A stretch of 36,521 bases of DNA from Beijerinckiaceae bacterium (GTDB lineage Bacteria > Pseudomonadota > Alphaproteobacteria > Rhizobiales > Beijerinckiaceae). The notes under the pieces are model-generated. The model saw nothing but the letters and a program-made list of their open reading frames with translations. It searched no databases and was not told the DNA's origin. Each line of letters starts with the position of its first letter. Position 1 is the first letter of the stretch. The position numbers were made by a program, and so were the translations under genes. This document shows, piece after piece, positions 7,311-15,567 of the stretch. The stretch spans positions 1 through 36,521 of the forward strand of contig CANJJI010000030.1 of the NCBI GenBank assembly GCA_947474545.1, read 5' to 3'.

Positions 7311-7756
7311 GTTGAAAGCTGGCTGCTGATCCAGGTTTCAATTTGTGCGGCATTCATGGCGCCGCTCTGGCGGGCGACTTCGCGGCCGCCCTGAAACAGA
7401 ATCATCGTGGGGATGCCGCGAATGCCGTAACGCGCCGAAACACCCTGCAGCGCTTCGGTATCGAGTTTGGCAAAGCGCACATGGGGCTCCATGTTGCGAG
7501 CGGCAGCTTCAAATTGCGGCGCCATCATGCGGCAGGGGCCGCACCATTCGGCCCAGAAATCAACAACCACGGGAATGTCGTTGCGCGATATATGTTTCTC
7601 AAAATCGCTTTCCGACCCTATCGCGGCAGGATGTCCATCAAACAAATTTGCCTTGCACCGCCCGCACACTGGCGAAGCTCCGGACTCAAGACGTTCCTGC
7701 GGCGCACGATTAACGGCCCCGCAGGACGGACAGACAATTTTTAGTTCGATGGACAC
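7307..7756 (-). CDS. trxC: Thioredoxin 2 (zinc-binding)
   Basis: A 149-residue thioredoxin with an N-terminal zinc ribbon (CPSC at residues 9-12 and CGRC at 31-34) and the catalytic WCGPC (Cys72, Cys75). This is the TrxC arrangement; the protein reduces disulfides in the cytoplasm and is linked to oxidative stress. The start is a GTG at 7756 preceded by GGAGG. It lies 20 bases behind the two-domain universal stress protein gene and is probably cotranscribed with it, which would place it under the FNR/FixK-like promoter upstream. Confidence 0.95.
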   Translation of the reverse strand: MSIELKIVCPSCGAVNRAPQERLESGASPVCGRCKANLFDGHPAAIGSESDFEKHISRNDIPVVVDFWAEWCGPCRMMAPQFEAAARNMEPHVRFAKLDTEALQGVSARYGIRGIPTMILFQGGREVARQSGAMNAAQIETWISSQLST

Positions 7757-7776
7757 GCCTTACCTCCGGCCAATAT

Positions 7777-8604
7777 TTAATGCGCCATGACAATTGGCAC
7801 GGTCATCGAATTGAATATTTCGCGGGTTGTGCCGCCCAGGACAAGTTCACGCAACCGCGAATGCCCGTAACATCCCATGACAATATAATCAGGCGAGCTG
7901 TCAGCTGCATGGGACAGAAGGATTGCTGCGATATCATCAGTCGGCGGCAATTGTTTCAGCGTCGCATTGATGCCATGTCGCGCCAGATGCCTTGTAATGT
8001 CAAACCCTGGAACGCTATCAGTGTCCTGATCCTTTGAGGCAATAGTTACGACCTCCACCCTGCCCGCCCGCTGCAATAATGGCAGAGCGCCTGCCAGCGC
8101 CCGGGAAGCAACAACGCCGCCATCCCAGGCAATCATCGCCTTGCCGAGTTTCGCAGGGCCCTTGTGAATATAGGGTAATACGACGCAAGGACGGCCCGAT
8201 CCGAAGATGATGCCGACCGCCAATTGTGAAGCAAAGCCGTCTTCCTCCGGCGTGTTCTGGCGAATGATTGTCAAGTCATAGTGACGGGCGAGACGCGCCA
8301 CCCGGTCAATCGCCTCACTGGTAAAACCTTCGAGCGGGACGTAATCAACATGGACGCTATCTGGCGCGGCAACGATCATCCGCTCGAATGCTTTTTGCGC
8401 GGCATCGCGCGCCTCGTCTGTGGCCTGAGCCATCAATTCATAGGGATAATCGCCCATGAATGAAACCGGCGCGATGGATTGCAGCGCTATCCCGGTCGCT
8501 GTCAGGTGGGCCTCAAGCTGCCCGGCCAGAGACAGGGCGAAGTCGTCAACATGACGGCCTTCCGGTCCACTTTCGAGCACCACAAGAATGTCTTTAATGG
8601 CCAT
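7777..8604 (-). CDS. Two-domain universal stress protein
   Basis: A 275-residue protein made of two UspA-like halves: MAIKDILVVLESG at the start and the second half from about residue 150 (GKAMIAWDGGVVASRAL). The C-terminal half ends with the ATP-binding signature type GCYGHSRLRELVLGGTTREI. Two-domain Usp proteins of this kind are common in Rhizobiales and usually respond to low oxygen or stationary phase. AGGAG precedes the ATG. A minus-strand TATAAA at 8668-8663 and an FNR-like box centred 41.5 bases above the predicted start of transcription fit control by an FNR/FixK protein. Confidence 0.9.
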   Translation of the reverse strand: MAIKDILVVLESGPEGRHVDDFALSLAGQLEAHLTATGIALQSIAPVSFMGDYPYELMAQATDEARDAAQKAFERMIVAAPDSVHVDYVPLEGFTSEAIDRVARLARHYDLTIIRQNTPEEDGFASQLAVGIIFGSGRPCVVLPYIHKGPAKLGKAMIAWDGGVVASRALAGALPLLQRAGRVEVVTIASKDQDTDSVPGFDITRHLARHGINATLKQLPPTDDIAAILLSHAADSSPDYIVMGCYGHSRLRELVLGGTTREIFNSMTVPIVMAH

Positions 8605-8662
8605 GCAAAACTCCTATCAAGTCAAGCCGTCTTCCCATCGTCAGATCGAACGGAACAAACTT

Positions 8663-8668
8663 TTTATA
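8663..8668 (-). promoter_or_regulatory. Predicted -10 element (TATAAA) of the two-domain usp gene
   Basis: Read on the minus strand, 8668-8663 is TATAAA. If it is the -10 hexamer, transcription would start near 8656, and the FNR-like box at 8691-8704 would be centred at -41.5, the standard class II activator position. The agreement is exact, which makes the promoter assignment more convincing than either element alone. Confidence 0.55.
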
Positions 8669-8690
8669 GGGATTGACCCGGCCCAGGACA

Positions 8691-8704
8691 TTGATCTGCT
8701 TCAA
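8691..8704. promoter_or_regulatory. FNR/FixK-type box
   Basis: TTGATCTGCTTCAA matches the FNR/FixK consensus TTGAT-N4-ATCAA at nine of ten fixed positions. It lies between divergent universal stress protein genes, targets often controlled by FNR, FixK or related Crp-family activators. For the plus-strand usp gene it would also be upstream (about 62 bases before the ATG), but no convincing -10 is seen there. Confidence 0.6.
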
Positions 8705-8765
8705 GGCGTCCGCCGCGTTCAAGCCCTAGGCAGACGCTAGTTGAAATTCCGAGGGAGTGGTGGAC

Positions 8766-9212
8766 ATGTACAAACATCTACTGGTGGCGACCGACGGGTC
8801 TGAATTGGCCACGAAGGCCTTGCGCCACGGCGCGCAACTGGCAAAGGCACTCAATGCGAAGCTGACAATCGCCGCCGTAACAGATCCGTGGCCAGTACTT
8901 GAAATGGCGCAAAAAGCGCAAGAACATAATACCGATCCGATCGGCAGTTATGAAAGCAATGCTGCCGTTTGGGCCCAAGACGTGCTTGCGAAGGCAAAGC
9001 AATCCATTGCCGACATCGCTGTCAATTGCGAGACAGTCCACGTCAAAGACATGCATCCATCCGCAGGCATCCTCGAAACCACCAAACAACGCGGCTGCGA
9101 CGCCATCGCCATGTCGACCCATGGGCGGCGTGGCATCAGGCGGATGGTGCTGGGCAGTCAGGCTGGTGACGTCATTGCCAACGCCGAAGTGCCCGTCATC
9201 ATCGTCAAGTAA
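8766..9212 (+). CDS. Universal stress protein, single domain
   Basis: A 148-residue UspA-family protein (YKHLLVATDGSELATKAL at the start; STHGRRGIRRMVLGSQA near the C-terminus is the ATP-binding G-2x-G-9x-G(S/T) region). The ATG at 8766 is preferred over GTG codons at 8757/8760 because GGGAG lies nine bases before it. It is divergent from the two-domain usp gene and shares its regulatory region. Its transcript ends at the hairpin at 9230-9257. Confidence 0.9.
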   Translation: MYKHLLVATDGSELATKALRHGAQLAKALNAKLTIAAVTDPWPVLEMAQKAQEHNTDPIGSYESNAAVWAQDVLAKAKQSIADIAVNCETVHVKDMHPSAGILETTKQRGCDAIAMSTHGRRGIRRMVLGSQAGDVIANAEVPVIIVK

Positions 9213-9229
9213 TGCTGGAACAACTTAGG

Positions 9230-9257
9230 CTTCCGCGGCGGAGAATTGCCGCGGAAG
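9230..9257. terminator. Strong hairpin between convergent usp and the last TctC gene
   Basis: CTTCCGCGGC (9230-9239) and GCCGCGGAAG (9248-9257) pair perfectly over 10 bp with an eight-base loop. It sits between two convergent stop codons (9212 and 9276) and may serve both transcripts. T-rich sequence after it is weak in both directions, so termination may be partial or Rho-assisted. Confidence 0.6.
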
Positions 9258-9275
9258 ATAAATTATCAGTCGGCC

Positions 9276-10253
9276 TTAGCCGCGAGGCTGTATCTTCGCG
9301 ATCCGGACATATTCGCCCCAGTTCTTGATATCCTGAAGCAGAAACGCCTGTCCTTCATCCGGTGTGGTGATCCAGGGATCGCCACCAAACTGGTTGAGGA
9401 ATTTGATTGTGTCTTCGGTGGTCAGCATTTGTTTAAAGAGATCGTTGATCTTCTGAACAACTGGCTTTGGCGTGGCGATCGGTACAAAGGCAGCGAACCA
9501 GCCATTGAGATCCATGCCCGGCACTCCGGATTCGGCCATCGTCGGGATTTCAGGCAGAAACTTCATCCGTTGTCCAGTCGCAATGCCGAGAATTCGGATT
9601 GAGCCCTGTTTCGCAGCCGCCGTCGAAAATTGTGGATCATGCATGCCGTAGTCGACAGAACCGCTCTGTAAATCGTTGATGGAATCCTGCGCCAGTTTGT
9701 AGGCGACTTCGACCGACTTAACGCCTGTGATCGCCTTATACATTTCGCCCATCACGGTGCCTGAGGTGGCGGCAACCGCGTAGGTCGCCTTGTCGCCCTT
9801 TTCCTTCAGATAGGCGGTCAATTCCTGCACTGTTTTGAATTTTGAATCCTTGTGAACCACCATCATGAAGCCCTGACGATTGATGGTGGCGGCGACCTGA
9901 AATTCCTTGCCTGCGTCCAGAGTCACATTCTTAAAAATATGCATGTTGGCTGACATCGACGAGCCAGTGTGGAGATAAATTGTATGTCCATCGGGCTTGG
10001 CGTGGGTCGTGTAAGTCATCGCGATCATGCCGTTAGCGCCGGGCTTGTTTTCGACGATGACATTGCGTTTGACGATGGGCCGCATCTTGTCGGCGAAATA
10101 ACGCACGACAACGTCCGAGCCGCTGCCTGCAGCGAAGGCGCAAATCAGGCGTATGTCCTGAGAGGGATATTCCTGCGCGCCAGCGCCGTTGATGAAAGGA
10201 AGAGCCGCGCCCAGCGCCAGCGCGATACGCAGGCCTGCTATTTTCTTGGTCAA
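9276..10253 (-). CDS. tctC: TctC binding protein, array member C7
   Basis: About 325 residues. The start is taken as the TTG at 10253, placed six bases after AGGAGC and leading directly into a Sec signal peptide (TKKIAGLRIALALGAALP...AGAQ); the longer frame from 10310 would overlap the previous gene and lacks a signal. The mature protein begins EYPSQDIRLICAFAAGSGSD, the most divergent version of the array signature (Ala for Pro, Ser for Ala), and ends AKIQPRG where the others have IEP. It is the last gene of the array, 40 bases after C6, and should be a periplasmic carboxylate receptor for the TctBA transporter or a related one. The ligand is unknown. Confidence 0.88.
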   Translation of the reverse strand: MTKKIAGLRIALALGAALPFINGAGAQEYPSQDIRLICAFAAGSGSDVVVRYFADKMRPIVKRNVIVENKPGANGMIAMTYTTHAKPDGHTIYLHTGSSMSANMHIFKNVTLDAGKEFQVAATINRQGFMMVVHKDSKFKTVQELTAYLKEKGDKATYAVAATSGTVMGEMYKAITGVKSVEVAYKLAQDSINDLQSGSVDYGMHDPQFSTAAAKQGSIRILGIATGQRMKFLPEIPTMAESGVPGMDLNGWFAAFVPIATPKPVVQKINDLFKQMLTTEDTIKFLNQFGGDPWITTPDEGQAFLLQDIKNWGEYVRIAKIQPRG

Positions 10254-10293
10254 GTGATGCTCCTGTTGTTGAAGAGTGGTGCGCCAGCGCGCC

Positions 10294-11274
10294 TCAGCCC
10301 TTGGGTTCAATTTTCGCCACCTTGATCAGACGGCCCCATTCGTCAAAGGATTCGAGGAAGCGCTTTTGCGCTTCAGGTGCTGACAAGCGCATGGGTTCAC
10401 CGCCAGATTTCAGAATGAATTCCTGCGAAGCTGGCGTCGCCACCACATCAAGGAATATCTGGTTGATCTTTTCGACCACCGCGGGCGGCGTGCCTGTGGG
10501 CGTCATCACGCCAAAGAAGCCGGGAACATCCAGCCCCGTAAGACCCAATTCATGCAACGTCGGCATATCCGGGTGGGCTGACAGGCGCTCTTTCGACCCG
10601 GAGGCGAGAATTCGCATGTTTCCAGCACGTTGTTGCGCATGAGAAAAAACCCCATCCAGAAAGCCATAATCGACCGCGCCGCTTTTAAAATCGTTCACTG
10701 AATCCGGCCCGGTGCGATAGGGAATTTCCACGGCCTTCAATTGCAGCATTTCCTTGAACAAAGCGCCCATCAATTGTCCCGGCGGGGCGGTTGTCGCATA
10801 GCTCACCTTATCGCCCTTTTCCTTCGCGTAGGCGATCAGATCTTTAACATCCTTCCAGGGCCGGTCTGCAGCAACTGTCAGATAGAATGTGAATTTAAGC
10901 AGCGTCGCCGCTGTGATCATTTCCTTGCTTGGATCAATCGGCTTATCCTTGAACATGAAATAATTCGCCGCCAGCGAAGTGGGCGAATGCATGAACAAAG
11001 TATAGCCATCCGGCTTTGCTTTCGCAGAATAGGTGGTTGCAATCAGACCACTGGCCCCCGGCCTGTTATCGACAATGATGGGCTGCTTCATAAAGGGCCG
11101 GGCCTGTTCAGCAAAGAAACGTACCCAAATGTCTGCGCCGCTGCCGGGCGGAAAGGCGCAGACAATTTTCACTTCGCGTGAAGGATAGACGTCCGCTTGC
11201 GCCCAAACTGCCCCTGAATATGCCACGCTGGCGAACCATGCGCCAACGCCAGCAATCAGTGCTTTCTTCAACAT
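10294..11274 (-). CDS. tctC: TctC binding protein, array member C6
   Basis: A 326-residue periplasmic binding protein. The ATG at 11274 follows AGGGAGAG and opens a Sec-type signal peptide (MLKKALIAGVGAWFASVAYS...WAQ); upstream codons in the same frame overlap C5. The mature part starts VYPSREVKIVCAFPPGSGAD, with Pro where most copies have Ala, and ends AKIEPKG. It carries the array motifs KPDGYT and GDKVSY, and the pocket-lining segment VEIPYRTGPDSVNDF which is close to that of C5 (VEVPYRTGPDSVNDL). The resemblance suggests that C5 and C6 derive from one duplication. It lies 22 bases after C5. Confidence 0.9.
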   Translation of the reverse strand: MLKKALIAGVGAWFASVAYSGAVWAQADVYPSREVKIVCAFPPGSGADIWVRFFAEQARPFMKQPIIVDNRPGASGLIATTYSAKAKPDGYTLFMHSPTSLAANYFMFKDKPIDPSKEMITAATLLKFTFYLTVAADRPWKDVKDLIAYAKEKGDKVSYATTAPPGQLMGALFKEMLQLKAVEIPYRTGPDSVNDFKSGAVDYGFLDGVFSHAQQRAGNMRILASGSKERLSAHPDMPTLHELGLTGLDVPGFFGVMTPTGTPPAVVEKINQIFLDVVATPASQEFILKSGGEPMRLSAPEAQKRFLESFDEWGRLIKVAKIEPKG

Positions 11275-11296
11275 TTCTCTCTCCCTGAACTCGTTA

Positions 11297-12295
11297 TCAG
11301 CCGCGCGGTTCGATCTTTGCGATCTCAATATATTTGCGCCAGTTCTCGATCTCTTCGAGGAAATAGCGTTGGGCTTCGGCTGGCGTAATGATGAAGGAAT
11401 CGGTGCCTGCCTTTACCAGAAACTCTTTCGTGGCAGGCGCGCGCGCCATCGCATAAAAAGCATCGCGCAATTTGTTCTTGATTGGCTCGGGTACGCCGAC
11501 GGGCGCCATCAGCCCCCACCAGCCGATGATATTGATGTCGCCAGCGCCCTGCTCCTTCATGGTGGGTACATCGGGCATGGATTGCATCCGCTCGCGCGCG
11601 GCGATAGCGAGAAGCTTTATTTTTCCGGCCCGTACCAGACCAAGCGCGAATGTCGGATCGTACATGGCATAGTCGAGGTTTCCACTCAGCAGATCATTCA
11701 CAGAATCCGGTCCGGTACGATAAGGAACTTCAACGGCCTTGATGCCCATATTCACATTCATCAAAGCGCCCGCGACCTGCCCCGTTGGCGCGGTGGTGAT
11801 ATAGCTGGCCTTGTCACCTTTTTCGCGCATGGCGGCAACGAGTTCCTGCAGAGTGTTGTACTTGCTGTTCGCGGGCACCGCGACGACGAACGCCAGTTTG
11901 CTCACAGTCGCCAGCACTTCGATCGTCTTGCCCGCATCGACGCCGGGGTCTTTATAAAGATGCATGTTCGCAGCAAGGCCACTGACACCGTGAATGTAAA
12001 GTGTGTAGCCATCGGGCTTTGCACGCGCGACATAATTGGTAGCAAGATTTCCGCCAGCGCCGGTCTTGTTGTCGACAATGATCGGCTTGTTGAAATGGGG
12101 CTTCATGCCTTCTGCATAATAACGTACCAGAACATCGGCCCCGCTACCGGCGGGAAAGGCGCAGACGATACGTATTTCCCGTGAGGGATAATCATCGGCT
12201 TGTGCATGTACGTAAGGCGCAAAAACAGGCGTTGCTGCCGCGCCCGCTAACAGGCCCATCGCATGCCTGCGCGACACGTATGTTGCATCGTTCAT
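11297..12295 (-). CDS. tctC: TctC binding protein, array member C5 (Tat-like signal)
   Basis: A 332-residue TctC protein. AGGAGG precedes the ATG. The leader begins MNDATYVSRRHAMGLLAGAA, with a twin arginine followed by a modestly hydrophobic stretch and an AQA-type cleavage site, so export through Tat is possible. The mature part opens DYPSREIRIVCAFPAGSGAD and ends AKIEPRG. It shares YRTGPDSVND with C6. It lies 33 bases after C4 and is probably cotranscribed with it. Ligand unknown; the family binds carboxylates in the periplasm. Confidence 0.9.
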   Translation of the reverse strand: MNDATYVSRRHAMGLLAGAAATPVFAPYVHAQADDYPSREIRIVCAFPAGSGADVLVRYYAEGMKPHFNKPIIVDNKTGAGGNLATNYVARAKPDGYTLYIHGVSGLAANMHLYKDPGVDAGKTIEVLATVSKLAFVVAVPANSKYNTLQELVAAMREKGDKASYITTAPTGQVAGALMNVNMGIKAVEVPYRTGPDSVNDLLSGNLDYAMYDPTFALGLVRAGKIKLLAIAARERMQSMPDVPTMKEQGAGDINIIGWWGLMAPVGVPEPIKNKLRDAFYAMARAPATKEFLVKAGTDSFIITPAEAQRYFLEEIENWRKYIEIAKIEPRG

Positions 12296-12328
12296 GGCGT
12301 CCTCCTTCTATAACCGGTGTAATTGAGT

Positions 12329-13318
12329 TCAGCCTTTTGGCTCTATATTTGCGATCTTCACATAGCGGGCCCAGTTCTCAATATCGTCGAGAAAGCGCTT
12401 CTGCGCGACATCAGCCGGAATCACCAGGGGATCGCCTCCAAATTTTGCCAGGAAATCCCGCGTCTCAGGCCGCTCGGCCATCATACGAAAAGCTTCGCCG
12501 AGCTTTTTCTTTATGGGCTCTGAAACGCCTTTGGGCGCGACAAGTCCCCACCAACCCACGAGATCGACACCGGGGACACCACCCTCGATCATCGTCGGAA
12601 TGTCCGGCTGCGATTTCATCCGCTCCCCTGAGGTCATCGCGAGGACGCGAACGCCTCCGCCGCGTTGCTGTGCGAGCGCGAAAATCGGATCGTACATGGC
12701 AAAATCAATCGCGCCGCTGGCAAGATCGTTCACCGAATCCGCAGCAGTCCGGTAAGGCACTTCGACAGCGCCAAGGTTGAGCACGTGTTTCATCATCGCG
12801 CCGCCGACCTGGCCTGTCGGGGCGGTCGCGCCATAACTGGCCTTGTCGCCTTTGGTCTTCAGATGAGCAATGAGTTCCGGCAATGTCTTCCATGGCGAAC
12901 TGGCGGCGACGGAAACCGTGAAGCGCAGAGTCGCCACGGTGCCTAATACGTCAAAGGACTTACCGGCATCATGGCCGGGATCCTTGAAGAGATGCATGTT
13001 AGCTGCAAGCGCCGATGGCGTATGGATATAGAGCGTATAGCCATCCGGTTTGGCGCGGGCGACATAATTGGTGGCCAGATTTCCGCTCGCGCCGACACGA
13101 TTTTCAACGATAATGTTTCTGTTGAAGGCGGGCTTCATGCCTTCGGCAAAAAACCGGGCGAAGACGTCCGCGCCGCTGCCCGCGGGAAAGGCGCAAATCA
13201 CACGAATTTCACGCGAGGGGTAACTATCCTCCTGTGCCGCAACATGGCGTGGCAGCATTGCAAGCGAAGACGTTGCAAACAGACTCTGAATGACACGTCT
13301 GCGTGAAAATTTCGCCAT
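12329..13318 (-). CDS. tctC: TctC binding protein, array member C4 (Tat-like signal)
   Basis: A 329-residue TctC protein preceded by AGGGAG. The leader MAKFSRRRVIQSLFATSSLA has SRRRVIQSLF, a good match to the twin-arginine consensus. The mature part opens SYPSREIRVICAFPAGSGAD and ends ANIEPKG. The pocket region is VEVPYRTAADSVNDLASGAID. Its upstream spacer to C3 is the longest in the array (156 bases) and holds a terminator-like hairpin, so C4 may head its own transcript, with C5-C7 following. Confidence 0.9.
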   Translation of the reverse strand: MAKFSRRRVIQSLFATSSLAMLPRHVAAQEDSYPSREIRVICAFPAGSGADVFARFFAEGMKPAFNRNIIVENRVGASGNLATNYVARAKPDGYTLYIHTPSALAANMHLFKDPGHDAGKSFDVLGTVATLRFTVSVAASSPWKTLPELIAHLKTKGDKASYGATAPTGQVGGAMMKHVLNLGAVEVPYRTAADSVNDLASGAIDFAMYDPIFALAQQRGGGVRVLAMTSGERMKSQPDIPTMIEGGVPGVDLVGWWGLVAPKGVSEPIKKKLGEAFRMMAERPETRDFLAKFGGDPLVIPADVAQKRFLDDIENWARYVKIANIEPKG

Positions 13319-13418
13319 GGATATGCTCCCTGTCAGTCTTGTATTCCCGCACGGTCTGCGCCGAATTGGGGAAATGATCGCACAGGCTCCGGCCTGCGTC
13401 TACACGTCCGATGTTGCG

Positions 13419-13441
13419 AAAAGGCCGCCCGCGCACGGCGG
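13419..13441 (-). terminator. Possible terminator or attenuator between array members C3 and C4
   Basis: On the minus strand CCGCC (13441-13437) pairs with GGCGG (13429-13425) and is followed by CC and TTTT (13422-13419). The stem is short but GC-only, and it stands in the one long spacer of the array. It may end transcripts of C1-C3 or reduce read-through into C4-C7. Confidence 0.35.
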
Positions 13442-13474
13442 ACAGCCCTGTCATTTCAAACAGAATAGTCTTGA

Positions 13475-14461
13475 TCAGCCCTGGGGTTCAATCTTCGCCA
13501 GTTTCACGAAGCCGCCCCAATCCTCAATGTCCTTGATCATGCGTTTCTGACCTTCCTCAGGAGAGATCATAAGTGTATCCGCGCCAAACTTGGCCATGAA
13601 CTGGCGCGTTTCCTCGTTGCCGACGATCTCCTCGAACATATGGCGGATTTTCTCCACAATCGGCTTAGGCGTCGCCATTGGCACCATCGCGGCCCACCAG
13701 CCACCGACATCATAATTGGTGACGCCAAGTTCGTGCATGGAAGGCAGTTCCGGCATGGACTTCATGCGATCCTTCGTCGTCACGGCCAGCATGCGAAGGC
13801 GACCGGAATTTGCGCCCGCAACGGCCGTTACGGGATCATGGAAGGCAAAGTCGATGACGCCGCTCGCCATGTCGTTGAGAGTTTCTGAGCCCGTCTTGTA
13901 TTGCACTTCCACGGACTGCAGATCGAAATGCTTCTTGAACCACGCGCCTGCGACGCGCGCAGTCGGATTGTTGCTGGCATAGCTAGCCTTGTCGCCTTTG
14001 GCTTTCAGCGCGGCGACGAGTTCATTCAGCGTTTTTGCGGGATAGTTGGCGCCTGTGCAGAGCATGAATGGCTGCACGTTGATGCCAGCGACAATTTGAA
14101 TTTCCCTGGCGATATCGACGGGCGGATTTTTGAACAAATGCATGTTCGCAGCCAGCGAATTGGGCGCGTGAATATAGATCGTATGTCCGTCCGGCTTGGC
14201 TCTGGCCGAATAAGTTGTGGCGATGTTGGCGTTTGCCCCGACCCGATTTTCCACCACGATCGTGCGCTTCATGAGGGGGCGCAGTTTCTCCGCGAAATAG
14301 CGCACGTACACGTCTGCGCCGCTTCCCGCTGGAAAAGCGCAGACGAATTTCACGTCCTGACTGGGATAGTCGCTTGCTGAATCCTGCGCACTGGCAAGGC
14401 CACCGGCCGCAAGGCTTGCGGCGCCCGTGAGCAATGTTCTGCGTGTGATTTGATGATGCAA
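13475..14461 (-). CDS. tctC: TctC binding protein, array member C3 (Tat-like signal)
   Basis: A 328-residue TctC protein. The start is a TTG at 14461 with GGAG eight bases before it; the leader HHQITRRTLLTGAASLAAGG contains TRRTLLTG, a twin-arginine motif. The mature part opens DYPSQDVKFVCAFPAGSGAD and ends AKIEPQG. The pocket region VEVQYKTGSETLNDMASG is like that of C2 (VEVQYKTGADTLNDLASG), which suggests that C2 and C3 are sister copies. Seventy-eight bases separate it from C2. Confidence 0.9.
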   Translation of the reverse strand: MHHQITRRTLLTGAASLAAGGLASAQDSASDYPSQDVKFVCAFPAGSGADVYVRYFAEKLRPLMKRTIVVENRVGANANIATTYSARAKPDGHTIYIHAPNSLAANMHLFKNPPVDIAREIQIVAGINVQPFMLCTGANYPAKTLNELVAALKAKGDKASYASNNPTARVAGAWFKKHFDLQSVEVQYKTGSETLNDMASGVIDFAFHDPVTAVAGANSGRLRMLAVTTKDRMKSMPELPSMHELGVTNYDVGGWWAAMVPMATPKPIVEKIRHMFEEIVGNEETRQFMAKFGADTLMISPEEGQKRMIKDIEDWGGFVKLAKIEPQG

Positions 14462-14539
14462 GTCTGTTCTCCGCTACCTATGGATTTCGCCGCCTGTTTG
14501 CCACAGGCAGCTGGTCCAGTCCACAGCAGCACTACGGAG

Positions 14540-15529
14540 TCAGCCTTGCGGTTCGATATTGGCAAGCTTGATATATTCGCCCCACGCCCTGTAATCGTCG
14601 AGAAACTTCTTCTGCCCCTGTTCGGGCGAAAGCATGAGCTGGTCCGCGCCAAACTTGGCGAAAAAGGCGCGGCTTTCCTCAGAGGCTGTCACTTCATTGA
14701 AGAGCTTGTTGATCTTGTCGATGACAGGCTTAGGCGTTGCCATAGGCACCATGGCGCCCCACCAGCTGGGCAGATCAATGTCGCGCGCGCCTGATTCGTG
14801 AAGCGTGGGTATATCCGGGGCAGCTTTCATGCGCTCTTTCACTGCGACTGCCAGTATGCGGACCCGTCCAGCATTTTGCTGTGCGATGGCGGTAACGGGA
14901 TCATGCAAGGCAAAATCCAGCGCGCCGCTCGCAAGATCATTCAACGTATCTGCGCCAGTTTTGTATTGCACTTCGAGTGAATTGAGATTCATGGCTTTCT
15001 TGTACCATGCGCCCGCGACGCGCCCGGTGGGATTGTTGGTCGCGTATGAGCCTTTGTCCCCCTTCTCGCGCAATGCGGCGGTAAGATCGGCGACAGTCTT
15101 CCATGGCTTGTCAGCAGATATTGTGACCATGAATGTCTGCAGCAACAGGGTGGCGGCAACTGTCAGTTCCTTGGTGGAATCGATGCCGGGATTCTTGAAC
15201 AAATGCATGTTAGCGGCAAGGCCGCTCGGCGCGTTGAGATAAATCGTATAGCCGTCCGGCCTGGATTTGGCGGCATAGGAGGTGGCGATATTGCCGTTGG
15301 CCCCAACGCGATTTTCGACAACTACGGCCCGGCCGAGAATGGGACGCAGCTTTTCGGCATAGTAACGAACGTATGTATCCGCGCCACTACCGGCAGGGAA
15401 TCCGCAGACAAATTTGATTTCGCGCGAAGGATAGTTTGGATCAGCTTCCTGAGCGCTTGCAACCGCACCGTAGAGCGCGGTTGCCACGAGTATCAAGCCG
15501 AAACGGTTTAGCTTATTGATTATTTTCAT
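14540..15529 (-). CDS. tctC: TctC binding protein, array member C2
   Basis: A 329-residue TctC protein with a Sec-type signal (MKIINKLNRFGLILVATAL...ASAQ) and AGGA before the ATG. The mature part opens NYPSREIKFVCGFPAGSGAD (Gly where the other copies have Ala) and ends ANIEPQG, identical to the last residues of C1. The segment RVGANGNIATSYAAKSRPDG and the pocket VEVQYKTGADTLNDL link it to C1 and C3. It is 38 bases after C1. Confidence 0.9.
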   Translation of the reverse strand: MKIINKLNRFGLILVATALYGAVASAQEADPNYPSREIKFVCGFPAGSGADTYVRYYAEKLRPILGRAVVVENRVGANGNIATSYAAKSRPDGYTIYLNAPSGLAANMHLFKNPGIDSTKELTVAATLLLQTFMVTISADKPWKTVADLTAALREKGDKGSYATNNPTGRVAGAWYKKAMNLNSLEVQYKTGADTLNDLASGALDFALHDPVTAIAQQNAGRVRILAVAVKERMKAAPDIPTLHESGARDIDLPSWWGAMVPMATPKPVIDKINKLFNEVTASEESRAFFAKFGADQLMLSPEQGQKKFLDDYRAWGEYIKLANIEPQG

Positions 15530-15567
15530 CGTTGATCCTGTTAACTTCCGGCCCGGTATTTGTTCGT

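Noticed and set aside
11369-12184. Plus-strand frame of 271 codons inside the TctC array; similar ones at 13901-14380 and 15826-16959
   Set aside because: Each mirrors a TctC gene on the other strand. Their recurrence at the same relative place reflects paralogous genes with biased codons, not a nested gene family.
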